The position numbers were made by a program, and so were the translations under genes. Of a DNA stretch of 64,000 nt, positions 35,813 to 46,639 are shown in pieces. How positions within the stretch are numbered: position 1 is the stretch's first letter; each line of letters starts with the position of its first letter. This DNA is from Heterobasidion occidentale (lineage: Eukaryota; Basidiomycota; Agaricomycetes; Russulales; Bondarzewiaceae). Location of the stretch: contig JBCAQO010000002.1 of NCBI GenBank assembly GCA_039111635.1, positions 3,348,001-3,412,000 of the forward strand, read 5' to 3'. The notes below the pieces were generated by a model that searched no databases, was not told the DNA's origin, and was given only the letters and a program-made list of their open reading frames with translations.

Positions 35813-35831
35813 GTGTCTGTCTGTCTGTCTG
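35813..35831. repeat. TCTG tetranucleotide repeat
   Basis: About four to five TCTG units in the gene-free region upstream of CDC4. Confidence 0.6.
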
Positions 35832-37776
35832 AAGCGACGTCACGGCGTTTGGGTCGCGTTCGAGTGCTTTCGGACGCGTTCAGCGTGCGCGTCGCCTGCA
35901 GATACCGCGGCATGTCGCGGCGTACTACTGTGTTCGGTTCCCACTAACGTACGGCTTCGTCGAAGGCTGTGGCTCAAAATAGGGCCTGTTTACCTCCGAG
36001 AGTCCGGATTCATGAGTGATTTAGGAATGGGCTGGTAATTATAGGAAAAAGGATCAGGGTGCTTTGCGCTTGAGGCAAATACCGTGCCTCTGGGCTCTCT
36101 GCATGAGCGTGGGGGTGCAGAGCGAGTAAAAACAAACAGCGGGCACGGCCCACGCCCCTGGCTATTTCGATGGATAGACATCAAGGTCGATCCTCCCTTC
36201 TTCGGCATAAGGAGCTCGACGAATCGCCGTCACGCTGGTGGGTCCAGTTGTGACATTGTACGCGCGCTGACGGCACTATGTTAAGACGGGTCGGGGTCAC
36301 GGTTTGTTGATGGACAGCGAAGACGGGCAAGCGCTGAGAGAGGCTTCCCGTGCAAACTCGGTTCGAGGGCTTCGTCTTCGCCCGACCGGATGTGCCTGAG
36401 GGTATGCGACACTGCGCACGGAGGATTTGGAAAGACCGCATATATACACGAGTTATGCCAAAACGACGAGACATTGCCGTGCGTACGTCAGATCGCCGGG
36501 TTGCGGAATGTAGAGGCCACTAGCTGTGAATAAGAAGTCGGGGGTGATTTGTCGTGGTGGGGCGAAATACATTCTGGAATGCCAGAGAAGGGGGGTCATT
36601 CGGAGGCGAGAGCAGAGGCGGAGTGCAACATTACCTATTGATGCAGGACAAGCGTGTCCACGCGATCGAGCCACCTGCGCAACGGATATTGAAAGCGCAC
36701 CGCGGTTTGGTCCAGAATGGAAGACAAAAATGAGACATAGGCACGTTGACGTCGTCCAAGACCAACCAAAGTTTGAAAACCGACGCTTCTCGACGTTGCA
36801 GCTCTTCAGGTGAGCTGAGCAGTGAGTGAAAGATCACTGATGGGGATGTTATTTGGCAGTGATAAGGACACAAGGTTACTGTTGCAAACGCAAGTGCCAA
36901 GAGGCTTCAGACTGGAGAAGCGTACCGAGTTGCCTTTCTGAAGGTGAACCTGGCCCACGAATTCTATAAGGGGCGTCTCGTGTGCTTATTTTTTGTTATG
37001 TGGTTAAGTCAGGTCTTGGTAGACGATGGTCGTTGGGAGAACCCGACGGTCGCCATCCCGTGATGCGGACCCCTTGACAAGATATTGGGTAGCTCCACGC
37101 TTGACCAACAGGCTTCGTGCAGGCGACCTGTGCGAAGGATCAGCAGACGGCCCGAGCCACGAGACATAAAAGATAGAGTTGAGTAGCTACCGTCTCCCTT
37201 GCGCTGGATTGGCAAGAATCGCGTTTCTCGCCATACTGGAGACAGAATTCCCTAATTGACCGCCTGGCGTGAGGAAGACCATGTTCGGGTTCCGAATTAT
37301 TAAGATGCGGGGAGGCGCAACGGTCACGCTCTACCAACGTTGCTATCCCCAGCAAGGTGACGTAGCCGCCATCATCCGAAGGTTCACGAACAGTATGTTG
37401 ATGCAGATGTCAACGCATACGTGGAGGTGACAAGTCCCTAGTCGCAGTGCCGGCGGCTGCAATGCCCCCGAACTGCGATAACAGCGATGACTAAATTACT
37501 TACAGCAACCGCAAGCAATGGTTTTTGTTTCCGAGGTCTGGAAGAGGACCAGACAGATGACGATGGCGCATCCTCAGAACTTATTAGGAGCATGGGCAAG
37601 AGCCGGCATGCAAGTGGAATACAAGGGATTCCTTCCCTGAGCGAAGAAGCTGGAGAGACGCGTCAAGCGGTGCTTGAAATTGGGTGGCTGAAGGTCTGTT
37701 TGGGCTGTTCACTCTCCAACCGTCTTGTGCTTCATTCTCGCTGTCTCTCTCAACCATCCCGCCGCCGTCAAGGACG

Positions 37777-40603
37777 ATGTCTTCAAATCCACGTCCATCG
37801 CTCGTCCTTGCACCTTCCGTAAACACAACAACGTATGTGTTCCTCTCACAGACCTTCTGCGCGTCCTGGCTAATGCGCTGTACAGAGTCGTCACGACCAC
37901 GACCACGACGACAACATACGCACCCATCACTCTACCACCACTCCCGGCACCATCAAGCCCAAAAGACCCACAGGAATACCCTCTTCTGAATGCAGATCTC
38001 CCACCATCATTACGCCATATCTCTCTCGTTTTCCCCAACGGCGCACGCGCCACATTTCACGCTACAGACACCGGTGACGATGCTACGCAGGGCGAGGAGG
38101 AAGTGTCCAGTGGTAAGGGATGGCAGATGATAAAGAGGGACGAGACAGAGGCGCAACGAAATGTGGTCGGCTTTGTGGATGCCCTAGAGCGGTATGGTAG
38201 GAAACGGACGTACTCTGGCGAGAGTATGATGGAAGGTGTTGAGACGACTGTCGAGATTAGCGCCAATACCCCCCCAAGGAAGAAAGCAAAGGCAGCGCCT
38301 TTGCCTCAAATATCGACTGTGAATGCAGCAGCACCCCCGTCGCCTTTACCGTCTCCACACGGTTCGCCTCCACCTCAGGACATATGGCCATCAGCGCCTC
38401 CCAGTGGGGCCTCATCACCCCAGCCCCAGGTTCCTATCCAACCCGACATCTCTTTGACCACACTTCTATCTCTCCCCTCGCTCGTCTCGCATTTCTCCTC
38501 CCTTCCGGCATCTCTGCAATCCCACCTCTTGATTACGCTGCTCAGACACTCCCCTCTCCCCGTGCTGCGTACCCTGCATTCTGTCTTGACGCCCATCCTA
38601 GCGCGTGACTTTCTTACTATTCTTCCTCCCGAACTTGTATCTCACATACTCAGTTTCTTGCCATTCAATTGTCTGGCGCGCGCTTGCAGGGTTTCCAAGA
38701 CTTGGCGAAACATCATTGATGGAGACTCCATTCTGTGGAGAGATCTCCTCAAAGACCAAAAGCTCTGGTTTGGAGGCGACTCGGAACGAGCTTTCGCTGA
38801 GGCTCTGCTAATTCGTCGCCGTCGCGCTGGCCTTCTGACACCGAGATCCCTCCCTCTGCCCAATCCCTACAAGGTGCTCTTCAAATCTCGGTTCCTCACT
38901 CGTGATGGCTGGATCTCAAATCCCGAGCCGAAACACATATCTTTCCCCGCACATGGGCGGTCTGTCGTCACTTGCCTGTTGTTCTCCCAAGGGCGGATAA
39001 TTTCCGCGTCTGACGATCACTCTATTCATGTTTACTCACCAACAGACGGCCGGCTCTTAACTTCTCTGGTTGGGCACGAGGGCGGCGTCTGGGCACTTGC
39101 CGCCACGAAGAATACCCTTGTCAGCGGCTCTACAGATCGCACTGTTCGTATCTGGGACCTTTCCACCGGCCGCTGCACCCATGTCTTCGGTGGACACACG
39201 AGCACGGTTCGCTGTCTCGCGATTGTCAAACCAGCCTGGGTGAACGTGGAAGACGAACACGGTCATCTTCGAAAGGAGAAATGGCCCAAGCGCGCCCTGA
39301 TTGTCACCGGGAGCAGAGATCACTCGCTGCGGGTCTGGACAATGCCTAGGGCAGGAGAAGTGGAGTATAAATGCTGTGGTGCGGACGATGCCGATGCCGA
39401 CCCCGCCGAAGTATGTTTTTGTCCCTCTGTCTGCTATTTTCGCCGTTTGACTTTGTTCTGTAGGAGGATGTCGACGATAACCCCTATCACAAGCTCCATC
39501 TCCAGGGTCACGATCATGCAGTTCGTGCGCTTGCCGCACATGGCCGCACATTGGTCTCAGGAAGCTATGATTCTACTGTTCGTGTGTGGGACACGATCAC
39601 CGGGGAATGCAAATGGACTTTAGTTGGCCACACCCAGAAAGGTACACTCTCAATATTTCAATTTGATATCACTTTACTGATGCGATGCACAGTCTACAGC
39701 GTGGTACTGGATCCTATTCGGAATCAAGCTTGTTCAGGATCGATGGATAGCACAGTCCGCGTCTGGAATCTCCAGACTGGAGAGTGTCAACATACCCTTA
39801 TGGGCCATGCGTCGCTGGTTGGTCTCCTCGGGCTGTCACCGTCGTACCTCGTCTCTGCTGCTGCCGACTCAACGCTGCGTGTATGGGATCCTGACAGTGG
39901 TGATCTGCGCCACATCCTATCTGCACACACCGGGGCTATCACGTGTTTCCAGCATGACGAGTTCAAAGTGCTTAGCGGGTCTGATGGAACGCTGAAGATG
40001 TGGGACATCCGGGACGGGTCGATCGTGCGAGACCTGTTGACGGGCATCATTGGTGTCTGGCAGGTTGTGTTCGAAGGCCGGTGGTGTGTTGCAGCCAGCA
40101 ACCGGATGGATTCAACTATGCTTGACGTTTGGGACTTTGGGAACGGGGAGGAAGATGACGAATGGCTTGGTGAGCCGGCAGGGGGGTGTTATGATGATGA
40201 CGAGACGGATGATGAGGACGAAGACGAGGAGATGGAACAGGCCGACGCTGACGCAATGGACCAAGACCTCGACATCGCCCCATCGGAAGCGGAGATGGCG
40301 GAGGATGGTGCTTTTGCAATCCCCCAAGAGCAAGACGAGGACGTGGTCGACGATCCTGATCCTGAGCTTCACGGGGCGGCCGCTTTGGAGCCTGACGAGG
40401 AGTGGACTGAAGACGTCGCAGGCCCCTCGCGCTCGCCATCATACCAGGGCAGCCGACGTGCTTCTTCCAGCAGACTTCCCAGGAGCCGATTCCTCCTAGC
40501 TGCGTCCACATCTACGGGCCCGAGTCGTGTCCGACATCTACCGAGTAACGAGGAGACTCCAGCACGGGCGAGGGTCAGGCCTGCGGGGAGCCGCAGACGA
40601 TAG
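37777..40603 (+). CDS. CDC4: SCF ubiquitin-ligase F-box/WD40 protein, Cdc4 (Fbw7) type
   Basis: Substrate receptor of an SCF ubiquitin ligase. It binds phosphodegrons, such as those on CDK inhibitors and cyclins, through its WD40 propeller and Skp1 through its F-box. Four exons, 37777-37832, 37886-39410, 39464-39641 and 39693-40603, give 889 aa. A poly-Thr run lies near residues 20-28 (ACG/ACC repeat). The F-box is at about residues 280-325 (DFLTILPPELVSHILSFLPF followed by CRVSKTWRNIID). WD40 repeats run from about residue 390 to 755; clear units include GSTDRTVRIWDLSTGRC, GSYDSTVRVWDTITGEC and GSMDSTVRVWNLQTGEC. The propeller is followed by a highly acidic tail (DDDETDDEDEDEEMEQ) and a basic, Ser-rich end. 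The acidic tail is longer than I expect for the family. Confidence 0.9.
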
Positions 40604-41664
40604 ACATCTAGCCTCTTTCAGTCATATGAGCCTTTTCCTTTTCCTTCTATTTTCTACCATGGGGCGATACTGATGCGTCCACATGAGACCTACGCGTGTG
40701 CGGTGTTCGTGCCAGCGCGGTCCGGCCTGGGTACACGATCGGCTTGTTTTTAACTATGTATATGGACTTTCGACATTTACGCTACAGTGTGTGTGTGTTT
40801 ATTCGGAATGTAGTACGTGTGTTTGTCTCGATCAGGTTTTATCGATAGTCTGTGCATCCTTGTATTAGTGCCGAGGCCTCGAGGTTGTGTTCCCAGCTCG
40901 GAATCTGAGGACTTTGGAAACGGGATCGTGCAGTGATGTTTCCTGGATCTGGTGGCGCGATAAGCTTCGGGCTCGAAAGGGCGTTGGAAGTGGAAACACA
41001 GCCAGATGATACAGGAGACACCGGACGTGTGGATGAGTGCAATAATGCGGAAAGAGGAAATAGAGGGGCTTAAGACATATGACCTAGGCCCTTGCTCGGA
41101 AGCCCTGGTATCGTACAGAGTACGAAAAGTCCTTGGAGATTCGCTTAAGGGATCTCAGCAGGTGGGCCCTGGCTTGGTAGTTGGAGATATGGCTCTTCGG
41201 CTCCGATGCACCTAAACTGACCTTGAGGCCAGAGACGCACCTGAACACTTGCAAGCAGTATAGCGCCCGACTATCTACAGATGTGATCGTGATGCTGATA
41301 CTGGCGATATCCGCTGTCCGGGACGTTCGCAGTGAATGACGGGCGAGTGCGGGAACGCGTTGAACACGGTATTTTCCCGAGACGATATGGCCGGCAACGA
41401 GATCGTTTGTGGAGCCAAAACAGAATGCCACGCTCAATCGGTGGCAGTCGATGGACGAGTCAGATGCCCAATGTGCCCGAGGCGGAGCATGGAGCGAAAA
41501 CAACTCATAAAAATACCCGAAGGACGAGTATTGATTCGACCTGAAGGTTTAGGCGCAATACATTACAGAGCGTGAAGATTGAATACCCTGCTTGACTCTG
41601 GTAATAGCGCTGCTCTGGCCTAAACGGGAAGATCCTGCCTCGGCGGCGCAAGGCGTCGGGAGCG
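40604..41664. other. Intergenic, convergent 3' ends
   Basis: The 3' flanks of CDC4 (plus) and the cyclophilin gene (minus). No gene or RNA is recognised; the frames seen are short and lack domains. Confidence 0.45.
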
Positions 41665-42430
41665 TCAAACGACACGAGCCTTGTGAATTTTGACGTCTTC
41701 GCGCGGCCTTTAGGCATGTTTTTCAGCCGACAATTCTCCTCCGAACAGAGTTTAAACACACCGATCCTGGCCGTCCACTGCGACGGCTCCCAGTCGCTGG
41801 AGAACTCGCATTCCTGAGCTCACGCGCCCGAAAATCGTGTGGATGTTGTCCAAGTAGGGCGTCGGCGCTAATGTCATGAAAAACTGAGAACCTAGAGAGG
41901 GACATATTGAGCGAACGATGTCGTCGTCGGCATTCCGCGCATTACCGTTCGAGTTGGGCCCTGAATTCGCCATGGCGAGAATGCCTGCACCTGTGAACCT
42001 CAGTTCGGGGAGGATTTCATCTTCGCTGACAGAGGATTGGTTCGGGATATGAGAAATCGCTTTCGGAAGGGGTTACAACTGTAAAATTGACATACAACTT
42101 CTGGCCGTAGATGCTCGTCCCACCTCTTCCAGTACCTGTCGGATCTCCACCTTGAACCATAAAGTCCTGCCCATCGGCGTATGTATCAGTCATGATCAAG
42201 GTACGACCGTTTAAGCTCACGGAAATAATGCGATGGAAGATGGTTCCATTATAATACCCCCTTTTGGTGAGTTCAGCAAAGTTCCTGCAAGTCTAAACGC
42301 ACATATAAGAATGGTGTCTCGTTAGTGAATCGAGGGATAACGCGTCTGCCGTACATACGCGAGGGGCGTGGTCCCAGTAGAGTTCGAGCTGAATGTCGCC
42401 CATGCTTGTTTCCAGAACTACAGACTCCAT
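41665..42430 (-). CDS. PPIL1-type cyclophilin peptidyl-prolyl isomerase
   Basis: Small single-domain cyclophilin that isomerises Xaa-Pro bonds. The closest family, PPIL1, is a spliceosome component. The start is [20 protein letters not shown]. Six exons carry [20 protein letters not shown], then [65 protein letters not shown] and [10 protein letters not shown]. Catalytic positions are present: the FHR-type Arg region (TIFHRII), Gln-Gly-Gly-Asp-Pro, SQFF-M-T and His-Thr-Ile-Phe-Gly. One intron (about 41,890-41,945, GTAATG to CTCTAG) has no in-frame stop and would read through as an 18-residue insert. The spliced form matches the family (about 160 aa). It diverges from DTD1 over 171 bases. Confidence 0.9.
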
Positions 42431-42601
42431 AATGGAGTCGGTGTAAGTGTGAACGCACGAGAATTTGAGATTCAGGCGGGCGCAAGCGCAATTCGATGCC
42501 GGAAAAGGCAATGTAGAACGAGACACGTGGACGATGCTGTGTCACAGTTTCGTTCAAAACTTCAGGTAAACAAGTCTATATTCTGGCGGAGAGTGAAGAA
42601 A
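42431..42601. promoter_or_regulatory. 171-bp bidirectional promoter (cyclophilin / DTD1)
   Basis: The two start codons point away from each other over only 171 bases, so both promoters must share this segment. No TATA box is obvious. Confidence 0.55.
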
Positions 42602-43668
42602 ATGCGGGCAGTGGTACAGCGTGTACTTTCAGCTGCCGTCTCCGGTATGTCTGTTGTTTCGAGCACCTAGTCCCGAAGTTATTCTTATCTATTGATATCA
42701 TTCACTCCAGTTGACGATGAAGTGGTATCCCAAATCTCCCGCGGTCTTATGGTTCTCGTGGGCATCGGAATAGGTCTATCAGCTCTTGAAGCAGTGCTTC
42801 ATTCAGTGGGAGAATGTGCTGGCTGAACGTATAAATTTCCTAGAACAGATGATACTGCCTCCGACGTTGATATCCTGACCAAAAAATGTACATCATTCGC
42901 CCCTTTTCGAAAGTGAATGGCTAACTGTTCATTGCTCCCCTCTCGTTTCGCTCCAGCCTTTCGCTGCGGGTCTTCTCCGATGTCACAGAAAACATGTGGA
43001 AGAGGAATGTCAAGGACATAGGAGGAGAGATCCTCTGCGTTTCCCAATTTACGCTTATGGCAAACACAGCCAAGGGGAACAAACCAGACTTCCATCGTGC
43101 CATGGTAAGTCGAAGTTGCTTTTCGTTTCCAGAAATTTCCTCTCTGATTTCTGCTGATCTTTGCCGTGTTAAACATGTGCTAGCCCACAGAGCCTGCGAA
43201 AGACATGTATGCAATTTTCCTGAATCAACTCCGGCAGGCTTACAGCCCCGAAAAAATCAAAGGTTTCTCTCCTACTGCCCAACTGCGAAGCACAATTCCC
43301 TAAACTGACCTCAATCCGTACTCTCTGATGCAGATGGGAAATTTGGAGCCATGATGAATGTTGCTCTGACGAACGAGGTACGGCGTGCTCCAATCCAAGG
43401 CTTCCCATTGCACATGGACGATGCAAAATAAACTAAGCCTCACGCTATTGATCACCTTCCTCAGGGTCCTGTCACGTTCCAGCTTGACTCGCGCAAATTC
43501 GAATATGTCGATCTACAACCAATGAGCCACGGCAGCTCCCCCTCACCATCTGGAGGTGCGGCGAGGGCCCGACGACCTGAGAACAAACCCGTTCGGGCAG
43601 ATGCTGCGGCAGACGGGAAGCGGTTCCAGGAGTCTCCTCTCGTGGATAACAAAGTTGAAGCGGGATAG
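42602..43668 (+). CDS. DTD1: D-aminoacyl-tRNA deacylase, Dtd1, with apparent single-base frame break
   Basis: Hydrolyses D-aminoacyl-tRNA (and mischarged glycyl-tRNA) as translation quality control. Exons spell MRAVVQRVLSAAVS, VDDEVVSQISRGLMVLVGIG, DDTASDVDILTKK, LSLRVFSDVTENMW, then EILCVSQFTLMANTAKGNKP with the catalytic SQFTL motif, PTEPAKDMYAIFLNQLRQAY, DGKFGAMMNVALTNE and GPVTFQLDSRKFEYVD with the Gly-transPro (GPVT) motif. The C-terminus continues about 50 residues past the usual end as a Ser/Pro/Arg-rich tail. The intron after DILTKK (donor GTACAT at 42,888) is phase 1, while the next acceptor needs phase 2. One more A in the A6 run at 42881-42886 would restore the family sequence KKILSLRVF. 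Either the assembly lacks a base or the gene is damaged. Confidence 0.85.
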
Positions 43669-44277
43669 AACCCATTCTGACATCTCGAGCCCTGAACGTC
43701 TTTGGCGCCATGTCTTCTGATTTCCGAGGAGAACAGCCCCGGTGGTATGGAACATGTATGTCGAAGTCAGAAGTTTGATCGTATATACTCAACCTGCCCA
43801 TATACCATATTCGACGAGCACGAAGACACCGCCGGAAAGAACCAATCTGGAGGGCGGCCGCCGTACCTCCATCGACTATCCAAAATCGTCAAGGTACACC
43901 AACCGGTGAACTTGATCATGGCTGTGAACATTACGGCGTTGGAAATCGACTGCGGCGAAGCGACATTGTGCGCGTTATACACCGTAGCTAGCAGCACGAC
44001 TTCCGAAACTTTAATAACCGGGCGTTCGAGCAAAGAACCAGGGCAGACCTAACGGTATGCGACGGAACAGTTTAAGGCTGTGTGGCATGCGAATAACAAC
44101 AATCATCAGGTACGAATAACCGTGGCATGAATTCGACGAAAGATGGTTACGATCGTGCACTTGCGATACACGCAGATCCAACTGGCATAATTGTTTCCAT
44201 ACCAAGCAGAGATGCGTCGACGTCGTTGTGAGAGCACATGTCTCTTCGTGATCTAGAGACGACGGCTGCAATGTCGC
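43669..44277. other. Unresolved region between DTD1 and PGS1
   Basis: Open frames on both strands (for example plus strand from ATG 43710 with a GTATGT donor near 43,755; minus strand 44033-43767 with a mildly hydrophobic stretch) may be exons of a small gene. None could be joined or recognised. Confidence 0.25.
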
Positions 44278-44599
44278 TTAGTCCTCATCGGGCTTCGATT
44301 CGACATCAAACCCGGGCAATGCTTCATCGAGGCATAAGTATGGAAACTCATTGATCTGATATGTAGCCACTACTTGATGCACTAGGAAGAAATGGGATTA
44401 TATATTCCAAACGTACCTATTTTCATGGAGAAGGAGGGGCGGTGCGTTTTTGTTTTGCCGTTGACGAAAAGGTGAACGAACATCGATCCAGAATTCTAGT
44501 AGGTTCACTGTGGGCTCCATAGTCCCGTGGTAGCAAAGTAATACGGGAATCGGACCTTGATGTCCTTGCCAAGTTGCCCGACTAAACACACACTCGTCA
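44278..44599 (-). CDS. Possible small protein just downstream of PGS1
   Basis: Tentative. On the minus strand an ATG at 44599, 19 bases past the PGS1 stop, opens MTSVCLVGQLGKDIK. A coherent last exon ends INEFPYLCLDEALPGFDVES and an acidic tail, with stop at 44280-44278. A middle exon MFVHLFVNGKTKTHRPSF can be joined in frame with a weak donor (GTCCGA, about 44,552) and a 35-base intron (GTACGT to CCTAG). That would give about 75 aa. The product is unrecognised. It may instead be untranslated 3' sequence of PGS1 or part of another gene. Confidence 0.25.
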
Positions 44600-44618
44600 T
44601 GCAGCCGATGCTTAGGAA

Positions 44619-46446
44619 TCAGAGCATCCCACCGACGACACCCACTATTGCCTTAGTCCCCCACCGAACCTCCCTCTGGTCCCCCTTCCATGGCCCAGAA
44701 TAAGCCCTCAATCCTGTCACCTCCTCTTGCAACTTTTGCCGCAACGCTGGTGATGAAGTCAACATCATGAAGGAAAGTTCCGTGTCAAGGTGCGAGGAAC
44801 GAGAGTTCAGATTTGTTGAACCAATGAGGGTAAGGACAGGCGCCGAGTTGGTGCTAGGGGAGAGCCAGATGCCTGCATAGTATATTAATGAATGTAAATT
44901 GGATGTGCAGCGAATGAAGGAGATGTGAATTTAGAAGCGAATCCCGAACTGACCTTTCGCATGATATGTCCAGCCGTCTCTTTGCCATTCATTCAGCTCT
45001 ACATTGGAGTCCTCGCCATGGTCTGCGATGGCGCGACGTGTTGACCGCACCGCCTTCATAAATCGCTGCTCTAGCAGAGTGTATCCCTCCGGGATTCGAC
45101 CTGAGACTCCTTGAGACCCATAAAACCCATTCGCCTATGTTGAATTGCCAAGATTATTTATCATCGTCATATAGATGAGCATGAAGGCGCACCTTCGGAC
45201 TAGCACAGATGATACGCGTATTAATGGGTGCATTGAGGACCAGATCCTGATACGGCTTATACAACCCAAAATATCCGCTTGTGATATCCATGAGTGGCCG
45301 AGCATCTGTTTCTTTGGAATTTGTCTCGGCAGAAAGGTGCTCGAAAAGCGTGTGTAGACAGCGCTCCTCCTCACGGACACCAAACTGCCCTGCCTGTATG
45401 ATTGGGAAGACTAGCACCTCATCATCTCCCCTGCTGTCCATGAAAGATTTCGTTTCTTGTCGGTAGGATTTTTGCAAGTCGGAGAATGCCGTGTGGACCT
45501 CCCGTTCTGTATGATGCGGATGAATCGACGCGTTCGGCCAGATCGCCTCTGGCGTGACATTTGAAGAATGAGACGGTAAGGGAGCATTAAGGTAGTACGA
45601 AAATGCAGAGGCTGTCTTCAAGTATGATAAACAGTATTCTGCAAGACTAGGTGCTGAGGAGAAATGCATGTATCGATCTTGGCGGTCAGTGAAATACGAT
45701 TTGCTCAAATTTGCACTATGACCAGTGTCATTGATAGTGAACTATATTGGGGGATACGACTACTCACCCACTGATTATAACATCGTCATCCGCGCCATAT
45801 ATTTTGGCATGCCATGTGCCCCAACCTTCGTTAAATCTTGGTGGAACTAACCGAGCCATCAGGCCCTTGAGCTTTGGACTACGAAAGAGGGACACATGGA
45901 CCCTCTCTGGAAAGTCTCTGAGAAGCGGGAGGAGGAGAAGTGCAGTGGACGAAGGCCCAGGGCGTGTAGAGCGATTTAGATCCAATTGTAGATGAACATG
46001 AAGGTCCGGAGTTCTTGCCAGAGAGGAATGGATGGCTTCTATCTACGCTGGTTTAAGGTGAGCCAAGCCAAAAAAAAGATGAAGAGGTATTCTGACTAGC
46101 TCAGTTTCTGAGGATCCGATGTAGAGTGATGAAATAAATATGCGTTTTCGGGCGCGACGTATCATGTCCTGCCCATTTGAGTTATATATGAGGTCATTTA
46201 TATTTGCAATATTGGACAACATACTAGCAATGTCTCATAGAAATGAGGAGGCTGAGATATAAGACGGATCTGGCTGGCAGAAACGCGAAAACATGGCTGG
46301 GTCTGTGCCAGAGAGGCGGCAAAAGTCCGGATGACTGGGTGTAACGCAGAGCCTGAGATATTACGAGATATATATATCTGCCTCAAACGGTGAGTTGTGG
46401 GGATTGAACGTAGACATTTTTGATGAGCGCGAATACCCGCGAGCAT
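44619..46446 (-). CDS. PGS1: Phosphatidylglycerophosphate synthase, Pgs1
   Basis: Mitochondrial CDP-diacylglycerol:glycerol-3-phosphate 3-phosphatidyltransferase, the committed step towards phosphatidylglycerol and cardiolipin; a phospholipase-D-superfamily enzyme. The N-terminus from MLAGIRAHQKCLRS is Arg/Ser-rich, as in a presequence; this ATG is the best available but uncertain. Exons carry FRVSASQIRLISQPPHFYETL, then RARKRIFISSLYIGSSETEL, and the first HKD motif (H-x-K-x4-D) in WGTWHAKIYGADDDVIISG. SKSYFTDRQDRYMHF follows, and later EGYTLLEQRFMKAVR. The second catalytic motif, YHAKGIWLSPS, is completed across an intron near 44,876-44,955, followed by TLIGSTNLNSRSSHLDTE. It diverges from the RING-ligase gene over about 190 bases. 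Confidence 0.9.
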
Positions 46447-46639
46447 CGACTCCAACCGTGGACAGCGGGAAACGACAAGCAGAGTGTGTGACACGGGCAG
46501 TCACATTCATGCATCATGGGCGCTTGTTGTTGCACTGTTGTTGCGTCGGACTCGCGATCATTCCAGCGGCACGAGTGTGCACGACGTTACTCATCCTTTC
46601 CTACTCCATCTTCCACAACGACGGCTGACAGGCTGCACG
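46447..46639. promoter_or_regulatory. Bidirectional promoter (PGS1 / Asi-like gene)
   Basis: Start codons diverge over about 193 bases. No TATA box seen; exact limits depend on the PGS1 start. Confidence 0.4.

Larger units (their letters stand above)
32047..37776. other. Long gene-free, partly GC-rich region (about 5.7 kb)
   Basis: This lies between the start of the Zn2Cys6 gene and CDC4, so it contains both promoters or long leaders. From about 33.9 to 35.7 kb it is very GC-rich and CpG-rich. Many open frames occur on both strands, but none shows a domain, codon preference or consistent splicing. ATTGG (inverted CCAAT) motifs occur at 34218, 34891, 34915, 34957, 35188 and 35197, and CCAAT at 35436. 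TATATATA-like boxes occur near 35347 and 36440. These could drive an upstream, perhaps non-coding, transcript. Confidence 0.4.

Noticed and set aside
41890..41945. Apparent 18-residue insertion in the cyclophilin
   Set aside because: The segment has a GTAATG donor and CTCTAG acceptor, and removing it restores the exact family sequence, so it is an intron without a stop.
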